DNA from: JBBSEX01 sp038239345
GTDB lineage: Bacteria > Acidobacteriota > Terriglobia > Bryobacterales > Bryobacteraceae
NCBI GenBank assembly: GCA_038239345.1
Contig: JBBSEX010000006.1
Span: 1 to 64,000, forward strand
Direction: 5' to 3'
DNA: 64,000 nt
The notes under the pieces were generated by a model. It had not been told where the DNA came from. It did no database searches and saw nothing but the letters and a program-made list of their open reading frames with translations. A program made the position numbers and the translations under genes. This document shows positions 27,026 through 36,499 of the stretch, piece after piece (within the stretch, counting starts at the first letter, position 1; each line of letters opens with the position of its first letter).

Positions 27026-28693
27026 TTATTTCACCTCGGCGGCGATCTGATTAAACGGAATCGTAACCGATCCAATGGAGCCGGACGCTGCATCGCGCAC
27101 AACTACCCGCAATTCCGACGCTCGCGTATTCCGGTCGATGATCTTCCGATAAAGCAAACCGTCTTTACTCACTTTCTCGAAGTTGGCTTGCAATAAGCGC
27201 AATTCTATCGTGTCATCGGCTCCATCGAATTGCCGGCCTTGCGTGTCTTTCTGTACGAAGAGCACGTCTACCTTCCCCGTCCAGCGCCCGTCCTGCTCCT
27301 GCAACTTGAATCCCTTAGGATCGATCTGCATTGTGATTAGCAGGGAATTCGTTTTCGGTTGGTCCGTTGCTTTTACCATTACCGCGATGGGAACTTCCGT
27401 GGCGTCGATAGGGCTGAACACAGCGTCACGTAATTCCCGTTTCCGCGACTTGTCGTCCTGGGGCTGCTCGGCCAAATCAAAGTAACCTTTTCGATAGCGA
27501 AGGCTGACACCGGGGCGGTTGACCTTCACCTTAATGTCGTGAAACTTGCCATCGAACTTTTCGTCCTGGGGATAATAACCGATCGTATAAGTAATGCGCG
27601 TATCGGCCACAGCCTCGCGAATGGCGCTCTTCAGGTCATTCGTGTTGTAGAAGGCTTTGCCGCCGGTGCGTTCCGCCAGTTCCCGCATTGTGTCTTGATT
27701 CCTTGATCCGATAGGAGCCCGCGGTGCTTCGCGCAAATTGACCGTGCGGCGTTCGGCGGAGAATCGTGGATCGGTCATCAGTCCGCGTGCATCCACCGGA
27801 TAAACGGCGAGATTTGCATTGTTCATCGCTCGCACGGTTTGCGTGATTTCATCGCCGAACGTTCGCTGCTCCCGAGATGGATCGCGCCACGAGGCCTGAT
27901 TATCAAAACCGATCAGCTGTGGAAATCCGCCTGATACCCATATCAGATTCTTACGTCCCGGCAGGCTGGCCAAGTGGTCGGCAATGAATTCCAACGATTT
28001 CAATGTGCCCAGCGCACGGTTCACCAGATAAAAATCGCGCTCCGCTCCCGTTGCACCGCCGCGGCCGCCGGCGAGCCAATTCTCCAACTGCGGATTGTCG
28101 GTTGGACGCAGACCGGCGTTCGCCTCGGCTACGGATACATCGGGCAACGCTCCACTGTATTTCGCGAGTTTCTGTAACAGAAGACTCGAGTCCGCCGTAT
28201 AGTCATGCAAGACGCGCAATCCGGGACCGAGCACATATAAGCCGATCCGATCCTCCGGCTGAATCTGCTGCAGGAACTTGATCACCTGCTGCCGAGCGTA
28301 GGATTGATCGGCCCAATGTGTATTCAGATTGTCGAGCAGAATGATGGTGACACTGGCCGGAGTGCCGGGCCGCTGCTCCAGGCTATTGGTGAAAACGCCC
28401 GGCGGCAACTTTACGGGGCTGGACGGAAGCGCTCCATTGGATTCAACCGAGAACAGAGTGATCGGTTCGGATTTGCCTCGCTCGGTAATCTCGAAATCTT
28501 CCTTCTTTAAATCGGGAACCGGCTCGCCCTTATGGGTGGCCACCACGCTCACCTGCACCAGCCGCGTAGTTGACTTCAAGATTAACGGCTTGGGCGCTTC
28601 CGCCGTGGCTGAGGGAAGCGGGGCTTCCTGGCCCAGCAGAAAAGAAACACCGGTTACAAGAGCGAGAATTTGTTTGTAAGCCACGTCGACCAT
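27026..28693 (-). CDS. exported VWFA-domain protein, Acidobacteria type
   Basis: The 555-residue protein has a signal peptide (about residues 1-22). The TIGR03436-type acidobacterial region begins at STTRLVQVSVVATHKGEPV and continues DLKKEDFEITERGK. A von Willebrand A-like fold follows, with the metal-site-like segment TIILLDNLNTHW and RKNLIWVSGGFP. The C-terminal 150 residues are beta-rich. The first codon may be ATG 28693 or GTG 28684; GAGAGG is better spaced for the GTG. Its role is unknown; VWA domains usually mediate protein contacts at the cell surface. Confidence 0.85.
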   Translation of the reverse strand: MVDVAYKQILALVTGVSFLLGQEAPLPSATAEAPKPLILKSTTRLVQVSVVATHKGEPVPDLKKEDFEITERGKSEPITLFSVESNGALPSSPVKLPPGVFTNSLEQRPGTPASVTIILLDNLNTHWADQSYARQQVIKFLQQIQPEDRIGLYVLGPGLRVLHDYTADSSLLLQKLAKYSGALPDVSVAEANAGLRPTDNPQLENWLAGGRGGATGAERDFYLVNRALGTLKSLEFIADHLASLPGRKNLIWVSGGFPQLIGFDNQASWRDPSREQRTFGDEITQTVRAMNNANLAVYPVDARGLMTDPRFSAERRTVNLREAPRAPIGSRNQDTMRELAERTGGKAFYNTNDLKSAIREAVADTRITYTIGYYPQDEKFDGKFHDIKVKVNRPGVSLRYRKGYFDLAEQPQDDKSRKRELRDAVFSPIDATEVPIAVMVKATDQPKTNSLLITMQIDPKGFKLQEQDGRWTGKVDVLFVQKDTQGRQFDGADDTIELRLLQANFEKVSKDGLLYRKIIDRNTRASELRVVVRDAASGSIGSVTIPFNQIAAEVK

Positions 28694-28796
28694 CCTCTCT
28701 CTTACAAACCCGTTCGAATCGGCCGAAGCTCGATAAGAAATGGTTTTAACGAACTAAACTGGTAACAGAGCCTCGCGGAAGTGGCTCAATTGACCA

Positions 28797-30149
28797 ATGG
28801 CCTATCGCATACTGCTGATGTTGACGCTGCTGCTGCTGAACGGTTTCTTCGCCGCGGCGGAAGTATCTCTGGTTTCCGTTCGCCGCTCGAAATTGCGTGC
28901 TCTAGCCGACAAGGGGCAAGCCACCGCTCAAACCGCGTTGAACCTCCTGGCGAATCCTGAAAGATTGCTCTCCGTCACCCAGGTTGGCGTCACGCTAGCA
29001 AGTCTTGGGGTGGGTTGGGCGGGCGAAGACACGTTGTATCAGCTTTTGCTGATGGCCCTGCATCCGGTGATCACGCCCGGCAGCTCGCAGATCCTTCACG
29101 GTGTCGCGTTCCTGATCGCCTTTTTGCTGATGAGTTATGCCCACGTGGTGATTGGCGAGGTGGTGCCAAAGAATCTCGCGATCGAAAAAGCCGACCGGCT
29201 GGCGGTGCTGGTGGCGCCCGTATTGCTCGTCTTCTACCGCATCTCCGGACCGTTCGTGTATGTAGTGGAGCGCTCTGCGGCGAGGATTTCGAGCCTGCTG
29301 GGACTTAAGGGCGGCCACGGCGGCGGCGGGCATTCGGCGGAGGAACTCAAGTTCATCATCGGCTCCAGCGCATCGGAAGGTCACTTGGATACCTTCGAGC
29401 AGAATGCCATTCAAAAATTGTTGGAACTGCAGGATTACTCGGCCCGCGAAATTATGGTGCCGCGCAATGACATGATCGCCGCGCCCGTGGAAGCGGGCCT
29501 TGACGAGATTCTGGGATTGATGCTACGCCATAAATATTCCCGCGTTCCGGTGTATGAAGACACGGCGGAAAAGATCGTCGGCATCCTCCACTACAAAGAT
29601 CTGATGCGTGTTTGGGATGAGCGCAAGATCGCTCATGAACGACGCCGCCCGCTACGGCCGTTCCGCCTGCGGCGTCTATTGCGCAAGCCGTATTTCGTTC
29701 CCGAAACAAAGCTGCTAAGCCAACTGATTGACGAATTCCGGCAGAACCACACCCACATGGCGCTGGTAGTGGACGAGTTCGGAACAATGGTCGGCTTGGT
29801 GACGCTGGAAGATACGCTAGAGCAGATTTTCGGCTCGATGGGCGATGAACACGACATGAAGCAACAGAAGCCGCTGGCGGAGGCGCCGGTGCTAAGCCTG
29901 GACGGCAGCACAACCATTCGCGATCTGGAAACCGAGTACGGAATCGAACTGCCCAGCGGCGATGGCTTTGAGACGCTCGCTGGATTTCTGCTGGCACAAC
30001 TGGGTTACATTCCAAAGCAAGGGGAAAGCATCGTGCATCGAAATCGGACATTCGCAATTCTGGAAATGGACCGCAATCGCATCGCCCGCGTGCGTATTTC
30101 AAAGAATGTCGAAGAGGGTGATGCGCAGGTGACCGCCGCCGAAGCGTGA
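28797..30149 (+). CDS. CorC/HlyC family CNNM-type membrane protein
   Basis: The 450-residue protein has an N-terminal DUF21/CNNM transmembrane domain with about four helices (1-175) and the NGFFAAAEVSLVSVRRSKL signature. Two CBS domains follow (about 215-345; MVPRNDMIAA, VGILHYKDL, MVGLVTLEDTLEQI), then a CorC_HlyC FAD-like C-terminal domain. Homologues transport or regulate Mg2+/Co2+; the old name hemolysin is historical. The gene is divergent from the VWFA gene, with a 100-bp shared promoter region. Confidence 0.9.
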   Translation: MAYRILLMLTLLLLNGFFAAAEVSLVSVRRSKLRALADKGQATAQTALNLLANPERLLSVTQVGVTLASLGVGWAGEDTLYQLLLMALHPVITPGSSQILHGVAFLIAFLLMSYAHVVIGEVVPKNLAIEKADRLAVLVAPVLLVFYRISGPFVYVVERSAARISSLLGLKGGHGGGGHSAEELKFIIGSSASEGHLDTFEQNAIQKLLELQDYSAREIMVPRNDMIAAPVEAGLDEILGLMLRHKYSRVPVYEDTAEKIVGILHYKDLMRVWDERKIAHERRRPLRPFRLRRLLRKPYFVPETKLLSQLIDEFRQNHTHMALVVDEFGTMVGLVTLEDTLEQIFGSMGDEHDMKQQKPLAEAPVLSLDGSTTIRDLETEYGIELPSGDGFETLAGFLLAQLGYIPKQGESIVHRNRTFAILEMDRNRIARVRISKNVEEGDAQVTAAEA

Positions 30150-30159
30150 TAGCATTGCC

Positions 30160-31143
30160 TTAGCGCCCGCCGGCCAAATACCACTTCTTCACTATTTCCA
30201 TCGCTGGCTTTTTCCATGGTGTATGCGACCCGTCCTCCAGGCCGCCATAACCGTTGGTTCCGATCTTCCACCAGTACATTCCTTGGAACCATGGCTTCCG
30301 ATAGAACGCCTTCAAAACCGCTTCATAACAGCGCGCCTGATCGTGTGGAGATAGGCGCTTGCCCGTATCGTCCCATGGCTGCCGATGCGGCGATTCATAC
30401 GACGAAAATCCCGCCTCCGGAAAGATCACGGGCTTGTGGAATTTACGATGCACGGCCTCTACCTTAGCCACGATCGCGGCGGTGGACAGATCGTCGGGCA
30501 AGGCGTAATAGTTATTGAGGCCGATGTAATCAAGCGCATCCCAAAACTGTACCGTCTCAAACTCGGGCCCGAAATTCGCGGCATACACCAGCGGACCCGT
30601 GTATAGCTGCCGCACACGCTGAATGATGCTTCGCCAACGCGATTCGTACTTGCAGAGCTTCACGAATTCCACGCCGACACATAACATGTCGCTATTTGTG
30701 GATGCCGCCAGCCGGGCGTAATGCTCAATGAACAGCCGATACTGGGCGAACCACTTCGCAACATCCTCGGGCTTCGTAAATTCCAGATCTCCCGGATAGC
30801 CGCCGTGCATCCAAAGTTGCGGCTTCAACATCACCCGGATGTGCCGCTCATGCGCATGCTTGACTATCCGCGCAATGCCATCGTCGCTTTCCATCGAATG
30901 ATTTCCACCGAAGCGAATCACCGGATCCGTTCGCGAGGTAAATCCATAGGGCACCAAGGCAATCGCGTTGACTCCGTATTCGCTGACGTGGTCCACCATA
31001 ATACGGCTGAGCTCGGAGGTATAGCCATCGGGAAACTCCGCCGTCAGATTCACTCCGCGCTGAAAAAAGATTCGCGTATCCGAGCCGCCGCTCGCAGCAA
31101 AAAACGAAAGACTCAGCGCCGCAATAGCAATTCGTGCTGTCAT
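30160..31143 (-). CDS. exported glycoside hydrolase, GH113-like TIM barrel
   Basis: The 327-residue protein has a signal peptide (about residues 1-20). The family pattern begins RGVNLTAEFPDGYTS and continues VNAIALVPYGF, resembling GH113 beta-mannanases. GVEFVKL and IFPEAGF hold the two Glu expected as acid/base and nucleophile, and MYWWKIG is the late barrel strand. The ATG at 31143 is preferred to an upstream start at 31197, which would overlap the carboxylesterase gene; the chosen start lies 7 bp after that gene's stop, so the two form an operon. Endo-mannanase or related activity on plant polysaccharide is probable, not proven. Confidence 0.8.
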   Translation of the reverse strand: MTARIAIAALSLSFFAASGGSDTRIFFQRGVNLTAEFPDGYTSELSRIMVDHVSEYGVNAIALVPYGFTSRTDPVIRFGGNHSMESDDGIARIVKHAHERHIRVMLKPQLWMHGGYPGDLEFTKPEDVAKWFAQYRLFIEHYARLAASTNSDMLCVGVEFVKLCKYESRWRSIIQRVRQLYTGPLVYAANFGPEFETVQFWDALDYIGLNNYYALPDDLSTAAIVAKVEAVHRKFHKPVIFPEAGFSSYESPHRQPWDDTGKRLSPHDQARCYEAVLKAFYRKPWFQGMYWWKIGTNGYGGLEDGSHTPWKKPAMEIVKKWYLAGGR

Positions 31144-31150
31144 CCGCGTG

Positions 31151-32680
31151 TTAGTTTCCGGCTCGCAGCTTATCGAAATAAGAGTCGAGAAAATCAAGAG
31201 CCGGTTTGTTCAGATCTGAGGTCACCGCCGCATTGTCGCTGAACTCCAGCGCCTGATCGGTCTTCTGTTGATATGCGGGCCACGCTGGTAAATTCTTCCC
31301 GTTCGGATCGCCTGTGGTGGCGAAATTTACCCAGTACGATGACATCAGATCGGCGATCTTCCGATCGGAATCGGTAGGCGCATTGCGCGTACTCAGGTTT
31401 TGGAAAACATAGGCGATCTCGGCTGCATGATAGGCGCCGATGCGCGAACGGTAGGGGCCCGGCGGCACGTGGCTGAAGTAATAAAGATACGCCTTTGACT
31501 TGCCAGTCTTAGTTTGTAAGCGGGCCCAGGTTCGCATCTGCCATCCAAAACTGAAATCGCGAAAGCTATCGTAGTGGGACTTTTTCGCCTCCTCGGCGGT
31601 GGACGCCGGATAGAGTTTTAGAAATGCTTCCGTCCGATCGCCAAACCGCTTGCGCGATTGCTCAGTGAACTCCTGCGCTGTTCCGGTCTCGGGCCAGGGA
31701 GAAAGCGTGGTGCCTTCATTGGCGTTCGATCCGACGATCACCGGCACATCATTCTGTTTGCCCAGCGCGAAGGTGCTGTAGACATCCCGCGGCAACAGCC
31801 AACCATCGACATTGGGGGAAGAGGCGCTGGTCTGTGAAATTTTAAGCAACTCCTCGGCCGGCTTGGCGCGCAACGCCGCCAGGGAATCGCCAGCGGCGGT
31901 CTTTAATCCGGCTTGCTCGGCCTCGGCTAACTGTTTCATCGGGGCGAAGGCGCCACCGCTCTCTCCAATTGCCCGCTGGAATAATCCTTTCGCCAAGGGA
32001 CTTGCTACCAGAAAATTAACGCTCCACGATCCGGCCGATTCCCCGAAGATCGTCACTCGTTTCGGATCGCCGCCAAACGCCTGAATATTTTTACGCACCC
32101 ATTCCAGCGCCTCGATTTGATCCATCAGGCCGTAGTTGCCCGACGCATTGCGGTCGGATTCCTTCGTCAATTCCGGATGCGCGAAGAAGCCGAAGATCCC
32201 CAGCCGGTAATTGATGCTCACCAGTACGACGCCCTTCTTCGCAAACTCCTCGCCGTCGTAAACCGGTGTCGAGCCTGATCCCCGCGTCAGCCCGCCGCCG
32301 TGGATCCAGACCATCACCGGACGCTTGTCCTTCGACGATTTGGCTGCGGTCCAAACATTGAGATAGAGGCAATCTTCGCTCATCGGCTGCGGCGGCTGAT
32401 AGTAAACAGAACCCGCCGGATAAGGGGTTTGCTGGCAGGTCTTAGAGAACTCGCCGGCACTTCGCACACCTTCCCAGGAAGCCGGCGCCTTAGGCGATTT
32501 CCATCGCGCATCGCCAACCGGAGGAGCCGCGAACGGGATGCCCTTGTAAACCTTGATGGAAGGATCCTTGCCGGCCGTACCGATAAGAGAGCCTTGCTGC
32601 ACTTGAACCGTGTCGGCGGCCAGCGTGATGGCGGCGAACAGAAAGAGGACCGCGGTCGAACGGGGACGAAGCATGCGCAT
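31151..32680 (-). CDS. exported carboxylesterase, type B
   Basis: The 509-residue protein has a signal peptide (about residues 1-21). Type-B carboxylesterase blocks include YKGIPFAAPPVGDARWKSP, SEDCLYLNVW, PVMVWIHGGGL and the nucleophile elbow FGESAGSWSV. The catalytic His lies in the C-terminal AYHAAEIAYVF region. The reading frame stays open about 200 codons upstream, but that part is antisense to the SurA-like gene and is not real; the start is set at 32680 (or 32674), where the signal peptide begins. It is co-transcribed with the GH113-like gene and could deacylate the same polysaccharide or an aromatic ester. Confidence 0.88.
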   Translation of the reverse strand: MRMLRPRSTAVLFLFAAITLAADTVQVQQGSLIGTAGKDPSIKVYKGIPFAAPPVGDARWKSPKAPASWEGVRSAGEFSKTCQQTPYPAGSVYYQPPQPMSEDCLYLNVWTAAKSSKDKRPVMVWIHGGGLTRGSGSTPVYDGEEFAKKGVVLVSINYRLGIFGFFAHPELTKESDRNASGNYGLMDQIEALEWVRKNIQAFGGDPKRVTIFGESAGSWSVNFLVASPLAKGLFQRAIGESGGAFAPMKQLAEAEQAGLKTAAGDSLAALRAKPAEELLKISQTSASSPNVDGWLLPRDVYSTFALGKQNDVPVIVGSNANEGTTLSPWPETGTAQEFTEQSRKRFGDRTEAFLKLYPASTAEEAKKSHYDSFRDFSFGWQMRTWARLQTKTGKSKAYLYYFSHVPPGPYRSRIGAYHAAEIAYVFQNLSTRNAPTDSDRKIADLMSSYWVNFATTGDPNGKNLPAWPAYQQKTDQALEFSDNAAVTSDLNKPALDFLDSYFDKLRAGN

Positions 32681-32756
32681 ATTGTATACCGCTAACTGTT
32701 GCGCCGCTTTAACCGGCGCCGTGCGTAGGGGCAAACTTTTGAGGATAATAGTGGAT

Positions 32757-33920
32757 ATGAAGTTCTCCGGTACTTGCGCGCTATTTGTGGGATTACTCGC
32801 GTCTACGTTTGTGTCCATCGGCATAAGCGCGGACTTGGGCCTGGTAGAAGAAATCATCGCCAAGGTGAATGGCGATATCGTCACCCGCAGCGAGATCGAG
32901 CGCAGCCGCAAGGTGGCCGAAGTGGAGATGCGCCAGCGTGGTCTGACGGGCGCACGCCTGAACGAAGCGGCGTCCGCGGCTGAAAAAGATTTCCTTCGCG
33001 ATCGTATCGACCAACTGCTACTTACACAAAAGGGCAAGGAACTAAATATCGATGTCTCGGCCGAGGTCAGCAAGTATCTGGCTGAAATCCAGCGTGAGAA
33101 TAAGATCGCCGATCCCGAAAAATTCCAGCAGTTTGTGCGCGAGCAAAGTGGCGAATCGTTTGAGGATTTCAAGAGCGATACAAAAAATGGCATGCTCACC
33201 CAGCGCGTGATCCGCCAGGAAGTGGGCGGTAAGATTAACGTTCCGGAGAAGGACGTGCTCGCGTATTTTGAAGCGCACAAGACGGAATATGTGCGCCAGG
33301 AAAAAGTCTATCTTCGTCAGATTCTAATTTCCACGCAGGGTAAGGATGCGGCGGGAACCGCGGCAGCGGAAAAGAAAGCCAAGGACTTGGTGCGGCGCTC
33401 CCGCGGAGGTGAAAAATTCCCCGAATTGGCGCGCGATAATTCCGACGATCCGGAGACCGGTAAACTGGGCGGCGATATCGGCGGTTGGGAAAAAGGCAAG
33501 CTGATGAAACAAGCCGAGGATCTGGTGTGGACGCAACCGCGCGGCTACGTTACCGATCCCATTAAAGCCCAGAACGGTTTTCTGATCCTCAAAGTGGATG
33601 AGCATCAGAAGGGTGGCCAAGCCGAGATCGAAGACGTTCGCAATGAAATCATGGATAAGCTCTACACGCCTCGGATGCAACCGGCGGTGCGCGAATATCT
33701 CACCAAACTGCGCAAGGACGCCTTCCTTGAGATCAAGCCGGGCTTTGTGGATTCGGGCGCGGCAGCGGGCAAGGACACCACGTGGAGCGATCCGGCGCAA
33801 TTGAAGCCCGAGACCGTGAGCAAGAGCGAAGTCGCCAGCCAGACGCGGAAGAAGCGCTTCCTGGGAATGCCGATTCCCGGAACATCGTCGGCGAACAACA
33901 AGAGCTCTTCGTCGCACTAA
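32757..33920 (+). CDS. SurA-like periplasmic peptidylprolyl isomerase
   Basis: The 387-residue protein has a signal peptide (about residues 1-25). A SurA N-terminal chaperone domain (EEIIAKVNGDIVTRSEIERS) is followed by one parvulin domain (VYLRQILISTQGK to FLILKVDEHQKG, with LARDNSDDPETGKLGGDIGG). C-terminal helices complete the chaperone module, and a disordered Ser-rich tail ends the protein. Such proteins assist outer-membrane protein folding. A GTG at 32751 in the same frame has a better-spaced GAGG and could be the true start. The gene is divergent from the carboxylesterase, with about 75 bp between them. Confidence 0.87.
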   Translation: MKFSGTCALFVGLLASTFVSIGISADLGLVEEIIAKVNGDIVTRSEIERSRKVAEVEMRQRGLTGARLNEAASAAEKDFLRDRIDQLLLTQKGKELNIDVSAEVSKYLAEIQRENKIADPEKFQQFVREQSGESFEDFKSDTKNGMLTQRVIRQEVGGKINVPEKDVLAYFEAHKTEYVRQEKVYLRQILISTQGKDAAGTAAAEKKAKDLVRRSRGGEKFPELARDNSDDPETGKLGGDIGGWEKGKLMKQAEDLVWTQPRGYVTDPIKAQNGFLILKVDEHQKGGQAEIEDVRNEIMDKLYTPRMQPAVREYLTKLRKDAFLEIKPGFVDSGAAAGKDTTWSDPAQLKPETVSKSEVASQTRKKRFLGMPIPGTSSANNKSSSSH

Positions 33921-33944
33921 CCGCGTCGTGAATCGATTTATTGA

Positions 33945-35069
33945 ATGAAGTCCCCTTACGTAACTGAGCTGCAGCCGAACCAGATGGTGACGGCCGTTTT
34001 CCTCGTCCAGTCGAAAGATATCCGTCAGAAGAAAACGGGTGAGCCGTATCTTTCATTAGTCCTTAGCGATCGCACCGGCGAGCTGGACGCAAAGATGTGG
34101 GATAACGCCGCCGAGGTGCTGGATACCTTTGAGCGCGACGATTATGTGCGCGTCAAGGGTCTGATGCAGATCTATCACAACCGGCCGCAATTTACCGTTC
34201 ACAAGATGCAGCGCGTCGAGCCGGGGGAAGTGGATGGGTCGGACTACTATCCGGCATCGCAACGCGATTCCGAGGAAATGTTCAGGGAATTGCAGGGCAT
34301 TATCGCTTCGATTGGAAACCCCCATCTGCGGCGGCTGCTGGAAATCATCTTCGCCGATCCTTTTACGGCCAAAGCGTTTCGCACAGCTCCGGCAGCGAAG
34401 GGAATCCACCATGCGTTTCTCGGCGGATTGCTGGAACACGTGCTTTCTGTGTGCCAACTCTGCCGGGCAACCGCCCCGCAATATAGGCTGGTCGACCTTG
34501 ATTTGCTATTGACAGGCGCCGTTCTGCATGACATCGGCAAGATCACCGAACTGAGTTACGATCGCAGCTTCTCCTATACCGCTGAAGGCCAGTTGCTGGG
34601 TCATATCCTTATCGGATTGCGGCTGGTACAGGATACGATCCGCCTTGTCCCGGGCTTTCCACCGAAGCTGCAAACGCTGCTGGAACACTTGATCGTTAGC
34701 CATCACGGAGAGCTGGCATACGGATCGCCCAAGGTGCCGTTATTCCCTGAGGCGTTACTGCTGCATCATCTGGATAACCTCGATTCGAAGATGGAAAACA
34801 TGCGCGCGACGATTGAAAGGGATCGGCACGTGGACGGCGTTTGGACCAGCTATAGTCCCGCGCTGGAACGATCTATTTTGAAGAAGAACAAGTTCCTGGA
34901 CGATGCGCCAGTCTCCAATCCAATTGCTGCCGCTTCAGTTATTGCCGCGCCGATTCCTGTGGCGGCTGTCGAGCCGGGCTTATCGCGTTCAGCGCCACCT
35001 CCACAGGAACGGCGGCCGCTGATGGGCGGGATCTTCGGCGATAAATTACAGGCCGCGCTTAAGAAGTAA
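33945..35069 (+). CDS. YhaM-like 3'-5' exoribonuclease (OB-fold + HD domain)
   Basis: In this 374-residue protein the N-terminal OB-fold (about residues 5-100; YLSLVLSDRTGELDAKMWD) is followed by an HD phosphohydrolase domain. The domain contains GIHHAFLGGLLEHVLSV, the HD pair in LLTGAVLHDIGKI, and later SHHGEL and LHHLDNLDSKM. This arrangement is that of YhaM/Cbf1, which trims RNA and single-stranded DNA from the 3' end. A Pro/Ala-rich linker and a short C-terminal peptide end the protein. It starts 24 bp after the SurA-like gene on the same strand. Confidence 0.88.
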   Translation: MKSPYVTELQPNQMVTAVFLVQSKDIRQKKTGEPYLSLVLSDRTGELDAKMWDNAAEVLDTFERDDYVRVKGLMQIYHNRPQFTVHKMQRVEPGEVDGSDYYPASQRDSEEMFRELQGIIASIGNPHLRRLLEIIFADPFTAKAFRTAPAAKGIHHAFLGGLLEHVLSVCQLCRATAPQYRLVDLDLLLTGAVLHDIGKITELSYDRSFSYTAEGQLLGHILIGLRLVQDTIRLVPGFPPKLQTLLEHLIVSHHGELAYGSPKVPLFPEALLLHHLDNLDSKMENMRATIERDRHVDGVWTSYSPALERSILKKNKFLDDAPVSNPIAAASVIAAPIPVAAVEPGLSRSAPPPQERRPLMGGIFGDKLQAALKK

Positions 35070-35235
35070 CACGCTTATAGCCGCTGCACTGTAACACCGG
35101 TAAAGGCGGGTATTTTTTGAAACGCGGATCGGTCAAAGCCAGCTCACACAGATAGAACACGCTGCCGCGATTCGAGCGAATTACGCGACAGTTCTGGCAG
35201 GTGTTGCATAGCCCTTCAGGCGGCAAAGAACTCAT
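35059..35235 (-). CDS. 58-residue cysteine-rich protein, putative zinc binder
   Basis: The start ATG at 35235 overlaps the end of hemL by 20 bp, and the stop lies inside the tail of the convergent YhaM-like gene. The short protein carries CNTCQNC, then a single Cys in YLCELAL and another in VLQCSGY. Five Cys in 58 residues in this spacing suggest a small zinc ribbon. The pattern reads like a conserved family but I cannot name it. Its overlap with hemL indicates translation from the same message. Confidence 0.65.
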   Translation of the reverse strand: MSSLPPEGLCNTCQNCRVIRSNRGSVFYLCELALTDPRFKKYPPLPVLQCSGYKRVTS

Positions 35236-36478
35236 GGGCGATCTCGACCGTGCGGCGAATATCTTGTTCGCTATGGGCCGTGGAAACGAACCCCGCTTCA
35301 AATTGCGACGGCGCCAAATACACGCCACGCTCGAACATCCAGTGGAAAAAGCGCTTGAATTTTTCCGTATCGCTATGCTTAGCCGAATCCCAATCGGTAA
35401 CGGGCTTATCGGTGAAGAAGAACGTAAACATGGAACCCACGCGATTCACCGTAATGGACGGGGGCGCATCGGCGCACAACTGTTTCGTACGCGCTTCCAG
35501 AATGTCGTAGGTCTCGGGATGGGCGATCAGGTGGCGCAGCACGGCGAGCCCGGCGCCGACAGCCAGCGGATTTCCAGAGAGCGTGCCCGCCTGATAAATC
35601 GGACCCACCGGCGCGATTTTCAGCATGATGTCGGCACGCCCGCCATAAGCCGCCAGCGGAAGCCCACCGCCGACAATTTTGCCTACTGTCGTAAGGTCCG
35701 GTTTCACTCCGTACAGCTGTTGCGCGCCGCCGAGCGACAGACGAAATCCCGTCATCACTTCGTCGAAGATCAGTAGGGCGCCGTATTTTTTGGTCTGCTG
35801 ACGCAAAGCTTCCAGAAATCCGGGAGCCGGCGGAACGCATCCCATGTTGCCCGCCAGAGGTTCGACGATCACGGCGGCAATTTGCTCGCCATGGCGGCTG
35901 AATGCCTCTTCGACGGCGCCGATGGAATTGTACGGTAGTGCCAGCGTTGTTTTCGCGAAGCTTTCGGGAACGCCTTGGGTGTCGGCGATGCCAAGCGTCG
36001 CCATGCCCGACCCCGCCTTTACCAGCAGCGAATCGACATGGCCGTGATAGCAACCTTCAAATTTCACGGTGAGGTCGCGCCCGGTAAATCCGCGCGCAAC
36101 ACGCAGAGCGGACATCGTCGCTTCCGTACCGGAATTGACCAGGCGTACCATCTCCATCGATGGCACGGCGTGGCGAATCAACTCGGCCAGTTCTACCTCG
36201 CGTTCCGTGGGCGCACCGAAGCTGGTCCCGATCTCCAGCGTTTCACGCAACGCGTCGATCACGGGTTGCGGGCGGTGTCCCAATACCAGCGGACCCCAGG
36301 AACAAACGTAGTCGATAAATTCATTTCCATCGACATCCCACATCCGCGAACCTTGTCCGCGGGCAATGAACGCCGGTGTCCCGCCTACACCGCGAAAGGC
36401 ACGAACGGGCGAATTGACACCGCCGGGAATCAATGTCTGTGCTTTCGCAAAAAGCTCTTCGGATCGAGTCCTGATCAT
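35216..36478 (-). CDS. hemL: glutamate-1-semialdehyde 2,1-aminomutase
   Basis: The 420-residue PLP enzyme of class III aminotransferase fold converts glutamate-1-semialdehyde to 5-aminolevulinate, the first committed tetrapyrrole precursor in the C5 pathway. The start FAKAQTLIPGGVNSPVRAF is diagnostic. Lys267 in TVGKIVGGGLP is the PLP lysine, preceded by LIFDEVMTGFR with the Asp that holds the cofactor ring nitrogen. It overlaps the small Cys-rich gene at its 3' end and is preceded at 22 bp by the flavoprotein gene's stop, so the four minus-strand genes from 38121 to 35059 may form one transcript. Confidence 0.95.
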   Translation of the reverse strand: MIRTRSEELFAKAQTLIPGGVNSPVRAFRGVGGTPAFIARGQGSRMWDVDGNEFIDYVCSWGPLVLGHRPQPVIDALRETLEIGTSFGAPTEREVELAELIRHAVPSMEMVRLVNSGTEATMSALRVARGFTGRDLTVKFEGCYHGHVDSLLVKAGSGMATLGIADTQGVPESFAKTTLALPYNSIGAVEEAFSRHGEQIAAVIVEPLAGNMGCVPPAPGFLEALRQQTKKYGALLIFDEVMTGFRLSLGGAQQLYGVKPDLTTVGKIVGGGLPLAAYGGRADIMLKIAPVGPIYQAGTLSGNPLAVGAGLAVLRHLIAHPETYDILEARTKQLCADAPPSITVNRVGSMFTFFFTDKPVTDWDSAKHSDTEKFKRFFHWMFERGVYLAPSQFEAGFVSTAHSEQDIRRTVEIAHEFFAA

Positions 36479-36499
36479 TTTTTTATGTGAGCCTGCCGG

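Noticed and set aside
32681..33280. About 200 extra N-terminal codons of open frame before the carboxylesterase signal peptide (minus strand)
   Set aside because: This stretch is antisense to the well-supported SurA-like gene, is Ser/Arg/Ile-rich without family features, and precedes a proper signal peptide start at 32680.
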